In this document: positions 16,472 to 25,786 of the stretch, one piece after another
Layout of the letters: each line of letters starts with the position of its first letter
How positions within the stretch are numbered: position 1 is the stretch's first letter
Source of the DNA: Alphaproteobacteria bacterium
GTDB lineage: Bacteria; Pseudomonadota; Alphaproteobacteria; Rhizobiales; Hyphomicrobiaceae
Assembly (NCBI GenBank): GCA_018830445.1
Contig: JAHJSN010000179.1
Span: 1-35,357 of the forward strand
Reading direction: 5' to 3'
DNA length: 35,357 bases
The notes under the pieces: generated by a model
The model's database searches: none
The model's input: only the letters and a program-made list of their open reading frames with translations
Told to the model about the DNA's origin: nothing
Made by a program: the position numbers and the translations under genes

Positions 16472-19400
16472 TTATGCGACCAGGTTGTGATCCGCGATGA
16501 TGTCTTCGGCGGTCACTTCGCCCGCTCCGACACCAACCAGGATGACTGCTGAGTCCGGAGTGTTCAGATCATTGCCGGTGTCGGTGTTGTCGAAAGCGAA
16601 GACCGCCGTCGAGAAGCCGGTGTCAGAATTCGCATCCGCGTAGGACGATGCGATGTAGACCAGTTCCGGCAGGATCGAGTGCTGCAGCTGGGCTGCCTCG
16701 AGCGCCTTAAGGTAATTATCGGCAGTCGGAGCATCAATGGATGCGAACGTCTCACCGAGGATTGCCTCGTCGTCGAAGCCTTCGAAGTCAATGTCATCGG
16801 CCACGACATCGTTCTTAGGATCGCTGTCCTGGCTGTAGTGATGCTCGGCGTAATTGGTGACGAAGTCCTTGATCATGTCGACCAAGCCCTGCTCGTCACC
16901 AGGCTTGAACGGATCGGCATGGGTGTTGACCGGATTCGGATCTTCTTCGGAGATGATGAACCAATCCTTGCCGTCAACCTGGCCGTCCTGGATGTGCTCG
17001 ACTTCGAGTTTCTGGTCGTTGTTGTTGATGACGCGGTCGACCCAGGGGTTGGAGTTGTCTTCGACGTCGAGCCACTTGTCGACGGGAAGTTCCTTGACTT
17101 CCTTGACGCCTTTCTCTTCGTCGAAGTAGGCGACATTTACGGTCATGCTCTCAGCAGCCACCGTGTTTGCGAACGGTGAGCCGTCTGCGGGGCCTTCGAG
17201 GTCGACCCAAGTCCTACCTTCATAGGTCTTTATGGTCAGCTTTCCGACTTCATGCTCTCCGTCGAACACGTAAGTCGTGTCGCCTTCGCGGATGAAATGG
17301 ACGTTGGGATAGCCCAGTTCGTCGAAGACAGCCGCGAGTGCGCCAGGAGCATGATCAAGCGTGATTTGCGTCTGGCTTCCCGGCTCTCCGAAGAGCACCT
17401 TCAACGAGAACTCAGGGCTCTTGAAGATCTTTTCAGGGAAGTGGAACGAGATGTGAGCGCGAGCATCCTCCGTGTAGGATTCCCGGATCAGATCGCGGTC
17501 GAGCTTGATGATGTTGCCGTACTGATCCTTGACGACTTTGAACGGTCCTCCGTCGGTGATCTTCACGGCCCAATCGCCTTCTTTCGTCTGGACGACTTCC
17601 GAACCCATCAGTGCGTAGGGGTATGGAACGTACTGCGTCGCACCGCCGATCAGATAGTCGTGGAGCAGTTGTGAAATGCCCTCGGCCACCTCATGCTGGC
17701 TTTCGCCGTCATGGCTATCGACCTTGTACCAGACGTGAGCGATGTTGCCCTCGACGATGACTGGCGGCTTGCTGTGGTCAGGCGAGGCCTGGGTCACTGC
17801 AATTGGGGCTACGCCATCGCCGAGATCGATCGCGAAGTGGATCGAGTCGCCGTAGTCGTAGTGGTCGTCTTCGAGGACGAGGATCTCCATGTTCGGATGA
17901 TCGTCATTCTCCTTGCCGTCCTTGGCGGTGACGTTGACGATTTCAAAGTCGAGGCCCGACGTCTTGGAGATGAACAGCTGGTGGTGGGCGTCGATGTCGA
18001 CGTCGAATTCACCGGCGATCTTCTCGTGCTCAGGCTTGTAGAAGGCTTCCTGAATTGCCTGCTTCAGGCCGTAGAGAGCAGCCTTGTCCTTGATCTCCTG
18101 ATGGAGGTGGCCTGGCAGCTTGAGGAAGTCGTCCATTCCCCAGTCGGCCATCTTGCTATCGTCCCAACCCGTCATCTCCTTGAGCTTCCAGCTCGGCAAG
18201 TCGTGACGGATCGCCCAGAGCAGGTCGAAGGTATATTCGACATGGACTGCGTGGCCGTGTGCGCGGATTTCAAGGCTGAACTCGTCGCCGTTGCCGACGT
18301 TCGAGATCTGGAGTTCCTTGATGGTCGGCGTCGCATCTCCGCCGCCTTCCAACCAGTCGGCATCCGCGCCGCCATCGACGACATCGCTGCCGGCACCGCC
18401 GCTAACGAAGTCGTTGCCTTCGCCACCATCGAGGTGATCGTCGCCACCGCGGCCGATCAGCTCGTCGTCGCCATCGTTGCCGTTGAGTTCGTCACCGGCT
18501 TCGGTGCCGCGGATGATGTCGTCGTTCGCGGTGCCTTCGACGCGCATTCCTTCGGTCTGCGAGCCGACGCCGTCAACGAACAGGCGGGTGCCGCCCGTCG
18601 TACCTGACGCGTCGATGAGGGTCAGGTTCGGCGTGAGGGCAGCTTTTTCGCCGGTGATGGCGAAGTAGTCGGCTTCACCGGTCAAGTTGATGGTGTGCAG
18701 GTCTTCGGCGTGGTCGACCTGGCCCTTGATCTTGTTTTCGTAGTCAAAGACCTGGTTGCCATGCTCGTCGAGCCACGGGCTGCCGTCGTCTTCGGTGCGG
18801 CCCGTTGCCGTCTTTTCCACGTCCTTCTTGATGAAGTTGATGTGGTGGCGGCCCCAGCCGTCATAGGTCGCGGCTTCGACGTTGAGGACTTCGGTCTCGC
18901 CGCCGACGAAGTTGATGTCGAGGTCTTCTTCGAGAACGAGGTTCAGAACATCGTTGGTGCCGTTGCCGGCGTTGGTGTTGCCTTCGGTGTCGAGGACGCC
19001 GACGTCAACAACGAGAGTGACTGCCTTGCCTTCCTGCCAGGGCTTGAACCGGTCGCGGTTCTCCATTTCGCCCCAGTAGCGCGGCAGATGCTCTTTTTCC
19101 TTGCCGTCGCCGTTGGGTTCCTCAAGGACCGTGCCGATGCCTTCGTGGCTATCGTGGACTACGTGATCGCCATTGCCGAAGATGAACGTGTACTCTTGGT
19201 TGGCCTCAAGGTTGATGAGGGCCAGGTTGGAGAACGAGCGCTCCTGATAGGGCGAGTCGTCGTAACCGTCCGGGACTTCGATCACCGGCCGTACCAGCTC
19301 TTCGACCCGGTGTTTGGGATAGTGACATTCGATACCGCAAGCGAAGTCGACGGTATAGATTCCCTTGATGGCGTTGGCGTCGAGGATGTCGACCCAGGCG

Positions 19401-21394
19401 CTATCCATGTCGAAGGACACCGGCTCAACTCTGTCGCCAAACCACTTGGAGTTGGGATCTCCGGTGAACATCGCCCGGGAGCCGACTTCGTCGTAGATCT
19501 TCGCGATCTGGAAGTTCGAGAACTGGTTGTCCTGTCCAACAGGCAGGTCGGAGAAGATCACGGCGTTGCTGCCGCCACCACCGTCCGCCGTCAGCCCGAC
19601 CGCGCCGCGGCCGAGGTAGAGGTTTTCGTCGCCGGAGCCGCCGTTGAAGGTCAGATCCTCGTGGCCGACCGGATGGCCGTGGTCGTCGTAGACCGGCACC
19701 TTCCAGACGCTGTGCTCGCCGATGCGGCCGCTATCATCACGCCATTCATCGTCACTGCGCCAGTTGCTGTCGTCGTGCTTGTTCTCCCAAGTCACGACAT
19801 ACGAGTTGTCGCCGGACGTTCCGGACATGTCGACGTTCTGGAGGTTGGGGTTCTTCCAGAAGAGGGTGTGATGGAATGAGCCAACAACCGCGTCGGCGCT
19901 GCCGGAGCCGCTGATCGTATCAAGCGTTTCGCCGGCATGGATGCCGCTGATCACGCTCGGCTGATCGCCGTTGAACTCAAGCGCGACTTCCTTGATGTCG
20001 GCAAGCTTGCCGTGCTCATCGGTGGTGGCAGCTTCGGTCAGCTCGATCTTGATGCCCTTGTAGCCAGGATCGCGCTTGTCTTCGGTTTCGTGCTTGAAGT
20101 CCGGGAGTGCGTCACGGGTCGCACCGACATGATCCACCGCGATGGTGACTTTCTCGGTGCCGTCAAGCGAGCCCTTCTTGAAGTCGAGCAGGTGATCGGC
20201 CTGGGTGTGCTTGATTTCAACGCGAAGGCCGTCTGCCTCGGCGATGTTGGTGAAGGCGATCATGTCGTCCTGGGCGCTGTCAGAGATGATCTTTTTCAGA
20301 TCCGCGCCCATGCCGCCAAGGTCGACAGCCAATTCCTTGCTGCTGTCGCCGAACTGTTTCAGTTCAAAGATTTCGACGTTTTCAGAGTGGAAGGCGCCGA
20401 CGGAATTGAATTCGCGACCATACCCAAGGAGCTTGGAGCCTTCAGCGTAGAGGTCGACCTTCGTGTCGAGGCGCTCGCTCAAGTCGACGATGACCTTGAG
20501 CTTGTCTTCGTCGCCGTCCTTGCCATCGATAAACGCACCGCTGAGGGTGTTCAAATTGTCCGAAACGAAGCCGGTGAACAGGTTGTCCTCTTCGTCGCCC
20601 ATGACCATCGCACCTGGGACGACCGGGATCGGTGGAAGTTCGTCTTCGTCGGTGACCTTGATCGAAACCGGGAAGGTTGTTTCGGAGACGTTGTGCGCGG
20701 CGTCGGTGACCCTGATGTTGAGTACGTAATCGGTGTCGTCGTCGACATCGGTGCCGTTGTAGATGATCTTGTCGCCATCAATCGAGAACGGAACGGAGCC
20801 TGGCGCATTCGTCAGCTCGAAGATATGGGTGTCGTTCTCGGTGGCATCGATTGCCGACAGCGTGCCAACGGCGGTTCCGGCTGGCAGATCCTCCGGGATG
20901 TCCGGCAGCATGTCCATGTTGATGCCGGTCGGGGGCAGATCGTCGAGATAGGGCTGGTCGTCGAGATCGGTGCCGTAGTTGACTTCCTTGCCATCGAGGA
21001 TGGCGTTGACGAATGGCTTTGCCTTCTGCTGGAGGGCTGCTTGGACATTCGGGCGGGTCAACACGAAGGCCAGCAGTTCGGCACCGTCGAAGCGTTTGAC
21101 CCAGTTGGCTTTTTGTGCGGGCGGTTGCTGCGGCAGATCGAGGTTCTTGAAGATGTCACGGATCAGCTTGTATTCCAGCAGTTTGCCGTTGGCATTCTTG
21201 TAAGCATCTGCAAACGGCTTATTGGCATCGAAAATGTGGACGGCGTAGGCCTTCTGTCCGAGGTTATCGAACCGGAGGGTATGATTTACGAATACCGTCT
21301 CGTTGGGCGGTGCGGTGCCAAACAGAGCTTGCCAGATGCCTGCGGAATTAATTGCGGCTGCTTTTTGCGATTCATGGATTGGGGGGCGGGCCAT
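16472..21394 (-). CDS. Giant acidic cadherin-like/RTX surface protein
   Basis: A 1640-aa acidic protein, probably a type I secreted adhesin or S-layer-like protein. Residues 1-135 form a non-repetitive N-terminal domain without a signal peptide. Residues about 160-255 are cadherin-like (AGTAVGTLSAIDATENDTHIF, then DTDYVLNIRVTDAAHN). The middle contains beta-structured stretches such as VLNLVLEEDLDINF and VLNVEAATYDGWG, resembling RTX S-layer proteins. Residues about 945-1017 hold six to seven RTX nonapeptides (GNDGDDELI, GGEGNDFVS and similar). The C-terminal 600 residues are unrecognised, ending in AVILVGVGAGEVTAEDIIAD, which resembles the acidic/hydrophobic tails of type I substrates. ATG 21394 has a strong GGAGGAG site. 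It is divergent from the ABC exporter. The two cysteines in CGIEC are unusual for this protein type. Confidence 0.85.
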   Translation of the reverse strand: MARPPIHESQKAAAINSAGIWQALFGTAPPNETVFVNHTLRFDNLGQKAYAVHIFDANKPFADAYKNANGKLLEYKLIRDIFKNLDLPQQPPAQKANWVKRFDGAELLAFVLTRPNVQAALQQKAKPFVNAILDGKEVNYGTDLDDQPYLDDLPPTGINMDMLPDIPEDLPAGTAVGTLSAIDATENDTHIFELTNAPGSVPFSIDGDKIIYNGTDVDDDTDYVLNIRVTDAAHNVSETTFPVSIKVTDEDELPPIPVVPGAMVMGDEEDNLFTGFVSDNLNTLSGAFIDGKDGDEDKLKVIVDLSERLDTKVDLYAEGSKLLGYGREFNSVGAFHSENVEIFELKQFGDSSKELAVDLGGMGADLKKIISDSAQDDMIAFTNIAEADGLRVEIKHTQADHLLDFKKGSLDGTEKVTIAVDHVGATRDALPDFKHETEDKRDPGYKGIKIELTEAATTDEHGKLADIKEVALEFNGDQPSVISGIHAGETLDTISGSGSADAVVGSFHHTLFWKNPNLQNVDMSGTSGDNSYVVTWENKHDDSNWRSDDEWRDDSGRIGEHSVWKVPVYDDHGHPVGHEDLTFNGGSGDENLYLGRGAVGLTADGGGGSNAVIFSDLPVGQDNQFSNFQIAKIYDEVGSRAMFTGDPNSKWFGDRVEPVSFDMDSAWVDILDANAIKGIYTVDFACGIECHYPKHRVEELVRPVIEVPDGYDDSPYQERSFSNLALINLEANQEYTFIFGNGDHVVHDSHEGIGTVLEEPNGDGKEKEHLPRYWGEMENRDRFKPWQEGKAVTLVVDVGVLDTEGNTNAGNGTNDVLNLVLEEDLDINFVGGETEVLNVEAATYDGWGRHHINFIKKDVEKTATGRTEDDGSPWLDEHGNQVFDYENKIKGQVDHAEDLHTINLTGEADYFAITGEKAALTPNLTLIDASGTTGGTRLFVDGVGSQTEGMRVEGTANDDIIRGTEAGDELNGNDGDDELIGRGGDDHLDGGEGNDFVSGGAGSDVVDGGADADWLEGGGDATPTIKELQISNVGNGDEFSLEIRAHGHAVHVEYTFDLLWAIRHDLPSWKLKEMTGWDDSKMADWGMDDFLKLPGHLHQEIKDKAALYGLKQAIQEAFYKPEHEKIAGEFDVDIDAHHQLFISKTSGLDFEIVNVTAKDGKENDDHPNMEILVLEDDHYDYGDSIHFAIDLGDGVAPIAVTQASPDHSKPPVIVEGNIAHVWYKVDSHDGESQHEVAEGISQLLHDYLIGGATQYVPYPYALMGSEVVQTKEGDWAVKITDGGPFKVVKDQYGNIIKLDRDLIRESYTEDARAHISFHFPEKIFKSPEFSLKVLFGEPGSQTQITLDHAPGALAAVFDELGYPNVHFIREGDTTYVFDGEHEVGKLTIKTYEGRTWVDLEGPADGSPFANTVAAESMTVNVAYFDEEKGVKEVKELPVDKWLDVEDNSNPWVDRVINNNDQKLEVEHIQDGQVDGKDWFIISEEDPNPVNTHADPFKPGDEQGLVDMIKDFVTNYAEHHYSQDSDPKNDVVADDIDFEGFDDEAILGETFASIDAPTADNYLKALEAAQLQHSILPELVYIASSYADANSDTGFSTAVFAFDNTDTGNDLNTPDSAVILVGVGAGEVTAEDIIADHNLVA

Positions 21395-21882
21395 GACGTC
21401 TTCTCCTCCAAAGAGAACTCAATGAACTGTGTCCTAGGAACTCATCGGGCAAGGCACCGTCGTTCGCGGAGGAGGCCTCCACGTAATTTTCATGCGGTGC
21501 AGATCTTAATTCTTCTCGCCCTATACAGCGAACCTGTGTATAGTAAAATCAATACTAGGCCCCACGTCAAGAACAAATCACGGGTCGCTGTATGAAAATG
21601 ATACACGCCAAGGTGCTCGATTTGAGTCGAGAGGCCGTGTTAGTATTCGCTGGCAAGTGCTTCTTGATGTTGGATAGCTTGGAGTTGAAGCCGTGGCAGC
21701 GGCTTTGCCGCCGGTCGGCCGCTTCCAGTTCCTTAGGTAACTGCCTGGGAGTAAGAAAACTGGACTTTGGGTTAACAGAAAGCTGGACAGGCGTGTCGGG
21801 AAGCGGCACTAAAAATGCATGCAGCGGAACGATCAGTCGTTCATGAGCCAATGCCTCGTGAAAATTTTGTTCGGAGGGAATA
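21395..21882. promoter_or_regulatory. Divergent promoter region, giant protein / ABC exporter
   Basis: This 488-base gap contains a perfect dyad CTATACA (21521-21527) / TGTATAG (21537-21543) with a 9-base spacer. Directly on it is the 11-mer TGTATAGTAAA (21537-21547) shared with the region before the 598-aa gene. A second, weaker TGTAT/ATACA pair lies at about 21588-21605, and CTCGA/TCGAG near 21617-21632. An 84-codon frame at 21592 looks spurious. These are good candidates for binding sites controlling substrate and exporter together. Confidence 0.5.
21521..21543. promoter_or_regulatory. CTATACA-N9-TGTATAG operator-like dyad
   Basis: A perfect 7-bp inverted repeat with a 9-base spacer, centred 139 bases upstream of the giant-protein ATG and 351 bases upstream of the exporter ATG. 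Its size fits a dimeric helix-turn-helix regulator. The XRE gene at 25436 is a local candidate, but nothing in the sequence proves binding. Confidence 0.5.
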
Positions 21883-23730
21883 ATGGCGTCGCGTAAGGAC
21901 GGGCTGAAGAAGCCCGTCAACCCCCTTAGGGAGGCTTTCGGCAATTTTCGGCCGGCGTTGATCACGGTGATGATCTTCAGCGTATTCTGCAATTTGTTGC
22001 TGTTCGTCGGTCCCGTATACATGCTGCAAATCTACGACCGGGTCTTGTCGAGCCGGAGCGAAGGCACGCTGATCGCATTGACGGTGATTTCCATCTTCCT
22101 GCTACTCACCTACGCGGGGCTGGATGCGCTGCGGTCGCGAATCCTCGTCAGAGCGGGCTATAAGTTCGACGAAAACCTCAATTCATCACTCTTCCGGACC
22201 GCGCTCGGTTCGGCGCTGGCGCAACGTTCCACGGCGCCGGCGTCGACGTTGCGGGATATGGACACCGTGCGTGAGTTCTGGACCGGATCGGGTGTCATCA
22301 CACTCTGCGATGCGCCGTTCGCGCCGGTGTTCGTTGCGATATGTTTCCTGTTCCACCCCTATCTCGGGCTGATCGCGCTTGTCGGCGCCGTCCTTCTATT
22401 TGCGCTGGCGCTGGCAAACGAGCTGTCGACACGGGATTTCCTGAAGGAAGCAGGGCGAAGATCCAGCGAAGCGTCGCACTATGCGACGTCGTCGATGAAC
22501 AACGTCGAAGTCATCCATGCACTGGGCATGCACCGGGCCATCCATAAATGCTGGGCCGACCGCCACGTCGAGGCGCTGCAGTTTCAGGCCAAAGCCAGCG
22601 ACTGGGCCGGGCTCATCATGGCAACGACAAAATTCATCCGGCAGAGTCTGCAGATCTTCATCCTCGGGGCAGGGGCATATCTTGCCATCTACGGTGAAAT
22701 CTCTCCTGGTATGATGATCGCCGCATCGATCATGATGGGACGGGCACTTGCTCCGGTCGAGCAATCGGTCGGGCAGTGGAAAAGCTTCATGGGCGCGCGC
22801 AATTCGTGGACCCGGCTTGAAACGCTGTTCGGCGAGGCGGCGCAGGAACGTGAGCGGACGCCGCTTCCAACTCCGAAGGGGCAGCTGTCGGCCGAGGCGC
22901 TCTTCGTGGGAACGGGGCGCAGTTCCAAACCAATCCTGCGCAATATCCAGTTCGAAATTTTGCCGGGCGAGGTTCTGGCGGTGATCGGGCCGAGTGCCGC
23001 TGGCAAGTCAACGCTGCTGAGGTCCATGGTCGGCGTCTGGGAGCCGATGTCGGGCGTGATGCGGCTTGACGGATCGGATCTGCGTCACTGGGACCCGGAG
23101 CTGCTTGGTCAACACATCGGTTATCTGCCGCAAGATATCGAGCTGTTTTCCGGCACGGTTGCGGAGAACATTTCCCGCTTCCGCAGCGGCGATGATCCCG
23201 AACTTGCCGTGAAGGCGGCGATGATGGCCGGCGCCCACCCGCTGATCCAGCAGCTTGCAAGCGGATACGATACACCGGTCGGTGAAATGGGAATGTCCCT
23301 TTCGGGCGGGCAGCGACAGCGCATCGGCCTGGCCAGGGCCATGTACGGCTCGCCAAGCCTTCTGGTGCTTGATGAGCCCAACGCTCATCTCGACCGGCAC
23401 GGTGAGCAGGTGCTGCTCGCGGCCATCAAGCGGTGCAAGGAGCAGGCAACGACGGTCGTGTTCGCGACGCATACGCCAAACCTGCTTGCGTCCGCAGACA
23501 AGATACTGGCGCTCAAGGATGGCGGTGTTCACATGTTTGGACCCACCAAGGAAGTGGTCAACGAACTTCTCAAGCCGCGCGCGGTGGAAGAAGGCGATAC
23601 GCAGGTCGCCGGTCCTTCACAAACGCCGGCCACGTCCGGACAGAGTGACGGGCGAGAGAGCCCGCCGCAAGTTACGGGAAATGGTGGCCGGCAGGTGGCG
23701 AAGAAGCCAATCCAGGCGACAGGAACCTGA
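21883..23730 (+). CDS. Type I secretion ABC exporter (permease/ATPase)
   Basis: An inner-membrane exporter of the PrtD/AprD/RsaD type. Its likely substrates are the RTX peroxidase and the 1640-aa protein encoded nearby. In 615 aa, the N-terminal half (about 25-300) has the transmembrane helices, beginning LITVMIFSVFCNLLLFVGP and PVYMLQIYDRVL. The ATPase half has Walker A GPSAAGKST (about 370-378), signature LSGGQRQR (about 473-480), Walker B LLVLDEPNAHLD, and the H-loop histidine in ATHTPN. No C39 peptidase domain is present, so substrates carry uncleaved C-terminal signals. The last 50 residues are a disordered G/P/T-rich tail. ATG 21883 follows GGAGGG. The membrane-fusion gene is 123 bases downstream. 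Confidence 0.95.
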   Translation: MASRKDGLKKPVNPLREAFGNFRPALITVMIFSVFCNLLLFVGPVYMLQIYDRVLSSRSEGTLIALTVISIFLLLTYAGLDALRSRILVRAGYKFDENLNSSLFRTALGSALAQRSTAPASTLRDMDTVREFWTGSGVITLCDAPFAPVFVAICFLFHPYLGLIALVGAVLLFALALANELSTRDFLKEAGRRSSEASHYATSSMNNVEVIHALGMHRAIHKCWADRHVEALQFQAKASDWAGLIMATTKFIRQSLQIFILGAGAYLAIYGEISPGMMIAASIMMGRALAPVEQSVGQWKSFMGARNSWTRLETLFGEAAQERERTPLPTPKGQLSAEALFVGTGRSSKPILRNIQFEILPGEVLAVIGPSAAGKSTLLRSMVGVWEPMSGVMRLDGSDLRHWDPELLGQHIGYLPQDIELFSGTVAENISRFRSGDDPELAVKAAMMAGAHPLIQQLASGYDTPVGEMGMSLSGGQRQRIGLARAMYGSPSLLVLDEPNAHLDRHGEQVLLAAIKRCKEQATTVVFATHTPNLLASADKILALKDGGVHMFGPTKEVVNELLKPRAVEEGDTQVAGPSQTPATSGQSDGRESPPQVTGNGGRQVAKKPIQATGT

Positions 23731-23853
23731 TCGGTGGGGCGCGTGGCGTGGGTGTGTGCCTGGACCGCGTCCTGACGCTAAGGTCGGTGGATTTGAAGTC
23801 CGGTACGAGTGGCACCCTCAAGTATGAGGTGCCGACGGTCATGGAGTAAGACG

Positions 23854-25188
23854 ATGAACGCGTTGGTTGAAACAAAGAACACCCAGGTTCAGAAAATCAG
23901 TCCGGCAGGGTCCCAGATTCCCTACACTTTGATCGGTTACGGGATCATCTTTGCGGTGTTCGGCGTCTTCGGGGCCTGGTCGGCTTTTGCGAAGCTGGAC
24001 AGCGCCGTGATCGCTTCGGGGTCGATCGCGGTCGAAAGCAACCGCAAGAAGATCCAGCACTTCGAAGGCGGGATGGTCCACGAAATCCTGGTGAAAGAGA
24101 ACCAGGCGGTCAACAAGGGAGATATTCTGTTCCGGCTCAACCCGCTCCAGGCGGAGGCGCAAGCGCAACTGCTGCAAGGCCAGATCGACGCTGCGATGGC
24201 TCTTGAAGCCCGGCTGCTTGCCGAAAGGCAGAGCGCGGACAAAATAGATTTTCCGCAGGAGCTCGTCGACAGGGCGGGTCGTCTTTCGACGCGCAAGAAC
24301 ATGATCGACCAGGAGCAACAGTTCAAGGAACGACGCGGCTCGGTTGCAGGCCAGATTGGAATCCTCAACAGCAGGATCGAGCAGCTTGCCCGCACGATTG
24401 CGGGCCTGGATGCCGTGAAAATCTCGACCGAGGGGCAGATCAAGAGCATCAAGGAAGAGTACGAGAAAGTCTCCAGCCTCGCCGATCGCGGCTATTATCC
24501 GGTCAACCGCCTGAAATCGATGGAACGCGAAATTTTTTCGCTGGAAGGCAGGCTGGGGCAGACAATCGCCGATATCGCGCGCAATGAAAACGGAATCGGT
24601 GAAGCGAAACTGCAGATCATCCAAACGCGGCAGCAGTTCCAGGAAGAGGTCATCGACGGGCTGCGTGAAGTGCGCGTGCAGATTCCCGAGCTTCGGGAGC
24701 GACACAGAATGGCCCAGGATATCGTTGACCGGCTGGTGATCCGTGCGCCGCTTTCAGGGGTCGTGCAAAACCTGCAGGTGCATACGGTTGGCGGCGTGGT
24801 GCGTGCTGGAGATCCGCTGGCGGAACTCGTGCCGATCAACGATTCGCTGCACCTTGAGGTGCGGATCAATCCTGTCGACATCAACCATGTCGGGATCGGC
24901 AGCAAGGCCGAAGTGCGCTTCCCGGGCTTCAAGAGCCGGACACTGCCGCTGATCCTTGGTGAAGTGAAGAGCGTATCGCCCGACCGCATCACGGATCCGG
25001 CTACCAACGAGCCCTATTACCTGGGTATTGTCGAGGTCAAGGATGCAGATATTCCGGAAGAGTACCGCGGTAGCCTTACGGCGGGCATGCCGGCTGATCT
25101 GTTTATCGCAACCGGTGAAAGGACAGTCGCGGACTATCTTCTGTCGCCGTTCACGGACGTAGCCCGCAAGTCGCTTCGCGAATTGTGA
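23854..25188 (+). CDS. Type I secretion membrane-fusion protein (HlyD family)
   Basis: A periplasmic adaptor linking the ABC exporter to an outer-membrane TolC-type channel. The 444-aa protein has one N-terminal membrane segment (about 25-45, IGYGIIFAVFGVFGAWSAFA), a lipoyl-like half (SGSIAVESNRKKIQHFEGG), a long coiled-coil region (about 90-300), the returning half VIRAPLSGVVQNLQVHTVGG, and the C-terminal family signature AGMPADLFIATGERTVADYL. Start ATG 23854 was chosen because it gives the usual short cytoplasmic N-terminus; the 45-base upstream extension is atypical. No outer-membrane channel gene follows, so that part must be encoded elsewhere. Confidence 0.94.
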   Translation: MNALVETKNTQVQKISPAGSQIPYTLIGYGIIFAVFGVFGAWSAFAKLDSAVIASGSIAVESNRKKIQHFEGGMVHEILVKENQAVNKGDILFRLNPLQAEAQAQLLQGQIDAAMALEARLLAERQSADKIDFPQELVDRAGRLSTRKNMIDQEQQFKERRGSVAGQIGILNSRIEQLARTIAGLDAVKISTEGQIKSIKEEYEKVSSLADRGYYPVNRLKSMEREIFSLEGRLGQTIADIARNENGIGEAKLQIIQTRQQFQEEVIDGLREVRVQIPELRERHRMAQDIVDRLVIRAPLSGVVQNLQVHTVGGVVRAGDPLAELVPINDSLHLEVRINPVDINHVGIGSKAEVRFPGFKSRTLPLILGEVKSVSPDRITDPATNEPYYLGIVEVKDADIPEEYRGSLTAGMPADLFIATGERTVADYLLSPFTDVARKSLREL

Positions 25189-25435
25189 CGACTGTGAAAT
25201 CGTCTGATGACCGCGCTGCGGGCTCGGAGCACATTTTCTCGCTTCGAGCCCTGCCATTTGGAACCGCCGTTTCATTTACCAATAGATTATAGAATCTATT
25301 TTCGCTCAATGATTGGTTGCAAGATCGCCCGAGTGTATGTATTTTGCTTTATATACCATGTGCGCTGGATCGATGTCCGAAGTCGATCAGCGAATGTGCT
25401 AACGGGTGGGCGTGGTCAATAGATGGTCTTGAACA
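25189..25435. promoter_or_regulatory. AT-rich region before the XRE regulator
   Basis: A perfect inverted repeat AATAGATT-ATAG-AATCTATT (25281-25300) and an imperfect dyad GTATGTA-N8-TATATAC (25335-25356) lie in a locally AT-rich stretch. The GTAT/ATAC half-sites resemble those at 21521-21543. They may be autoregulatory sites of the downstream XRE gene. There is no GC-rich terminator for the membrane-fusion gene. Confidence 0.45.
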
Positions 25436-25786
25436 ATGTATTCCAATCCGCAGAAGCGCCAGGATGCGCAGACACAGGAATTGCGTAAAGCTGCAGGGAA
25501 GTGGCTGAGAGAATTGCGCGAAGCGCAAGGCCTCTCGCAACGCGAGCTCGCCCAACTCGTCGGTGTCGAATATTATACATTCATATCGCAATTGGAGACC
25601 GGTCGCGGCCGAATTCCACCGGACAAATACAGGCAGTGGGCGGAAGCGTTGGGGCTCCCGGCCAAGGATTTCGTCAAGCATCTGTTTCAATACTACGATC
25701 CGATCACCTTCGAGATTCTGTTCGCAGATGAAACTGCGGCGCAGGCTCGCAAGAAGCGCGCATCGCCGGTTTCCAAGACGATTTGA
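25436..25786 (+). CDS. XRE-family helix-turn-helix regulator
   Basis: A 116-aa DNA-binding protein with one Cro/C1-type helix-turn-helix at about residues 20-75: WLRELREAQGLSQRELAQLV is followed by the recognition helix region EYYTFISQLETGRG and then DKYRQWAEALGL. The C-terminal 40 residues are short and end in a basic segment (ARKKRASP); no sensing domain is visible. ATG 25436 lies in an AT-rich leader without a strong ribosome site. It is the last gene of the secretion island on the same strand, and dyads upstream and near 21.5 kb make it the obvious candidate for local control. That is inference. Confidence 0.88.
   Translation: MYSNPQKRQDAQTQELRKAAGKWLRELREAQGLSQRELAQLVGVEYYTFISQLETGRGRIPPDKYRQWAEALGLPAKDFVKHLFQYYDPITFEILFADETAAQARKKRASPVSKTI

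Noticed and set aside
19937-21595. Plus-strand open frame (552 codons) opposite the giant protein
   Set aside because: It is rich in valine, aspartate and phenylalanine in the pattern of a complement of acidic codons; the opposite strand has cadherin and RTX motifs and a strong ribosome site.
21592-21846. 84-codon plus-strand frame between the giant protein and the exporter
   Set aside because: There is no ribosome site, the composition is random-looking, and the frame overlaps dyad elements in a divergent promoter region.
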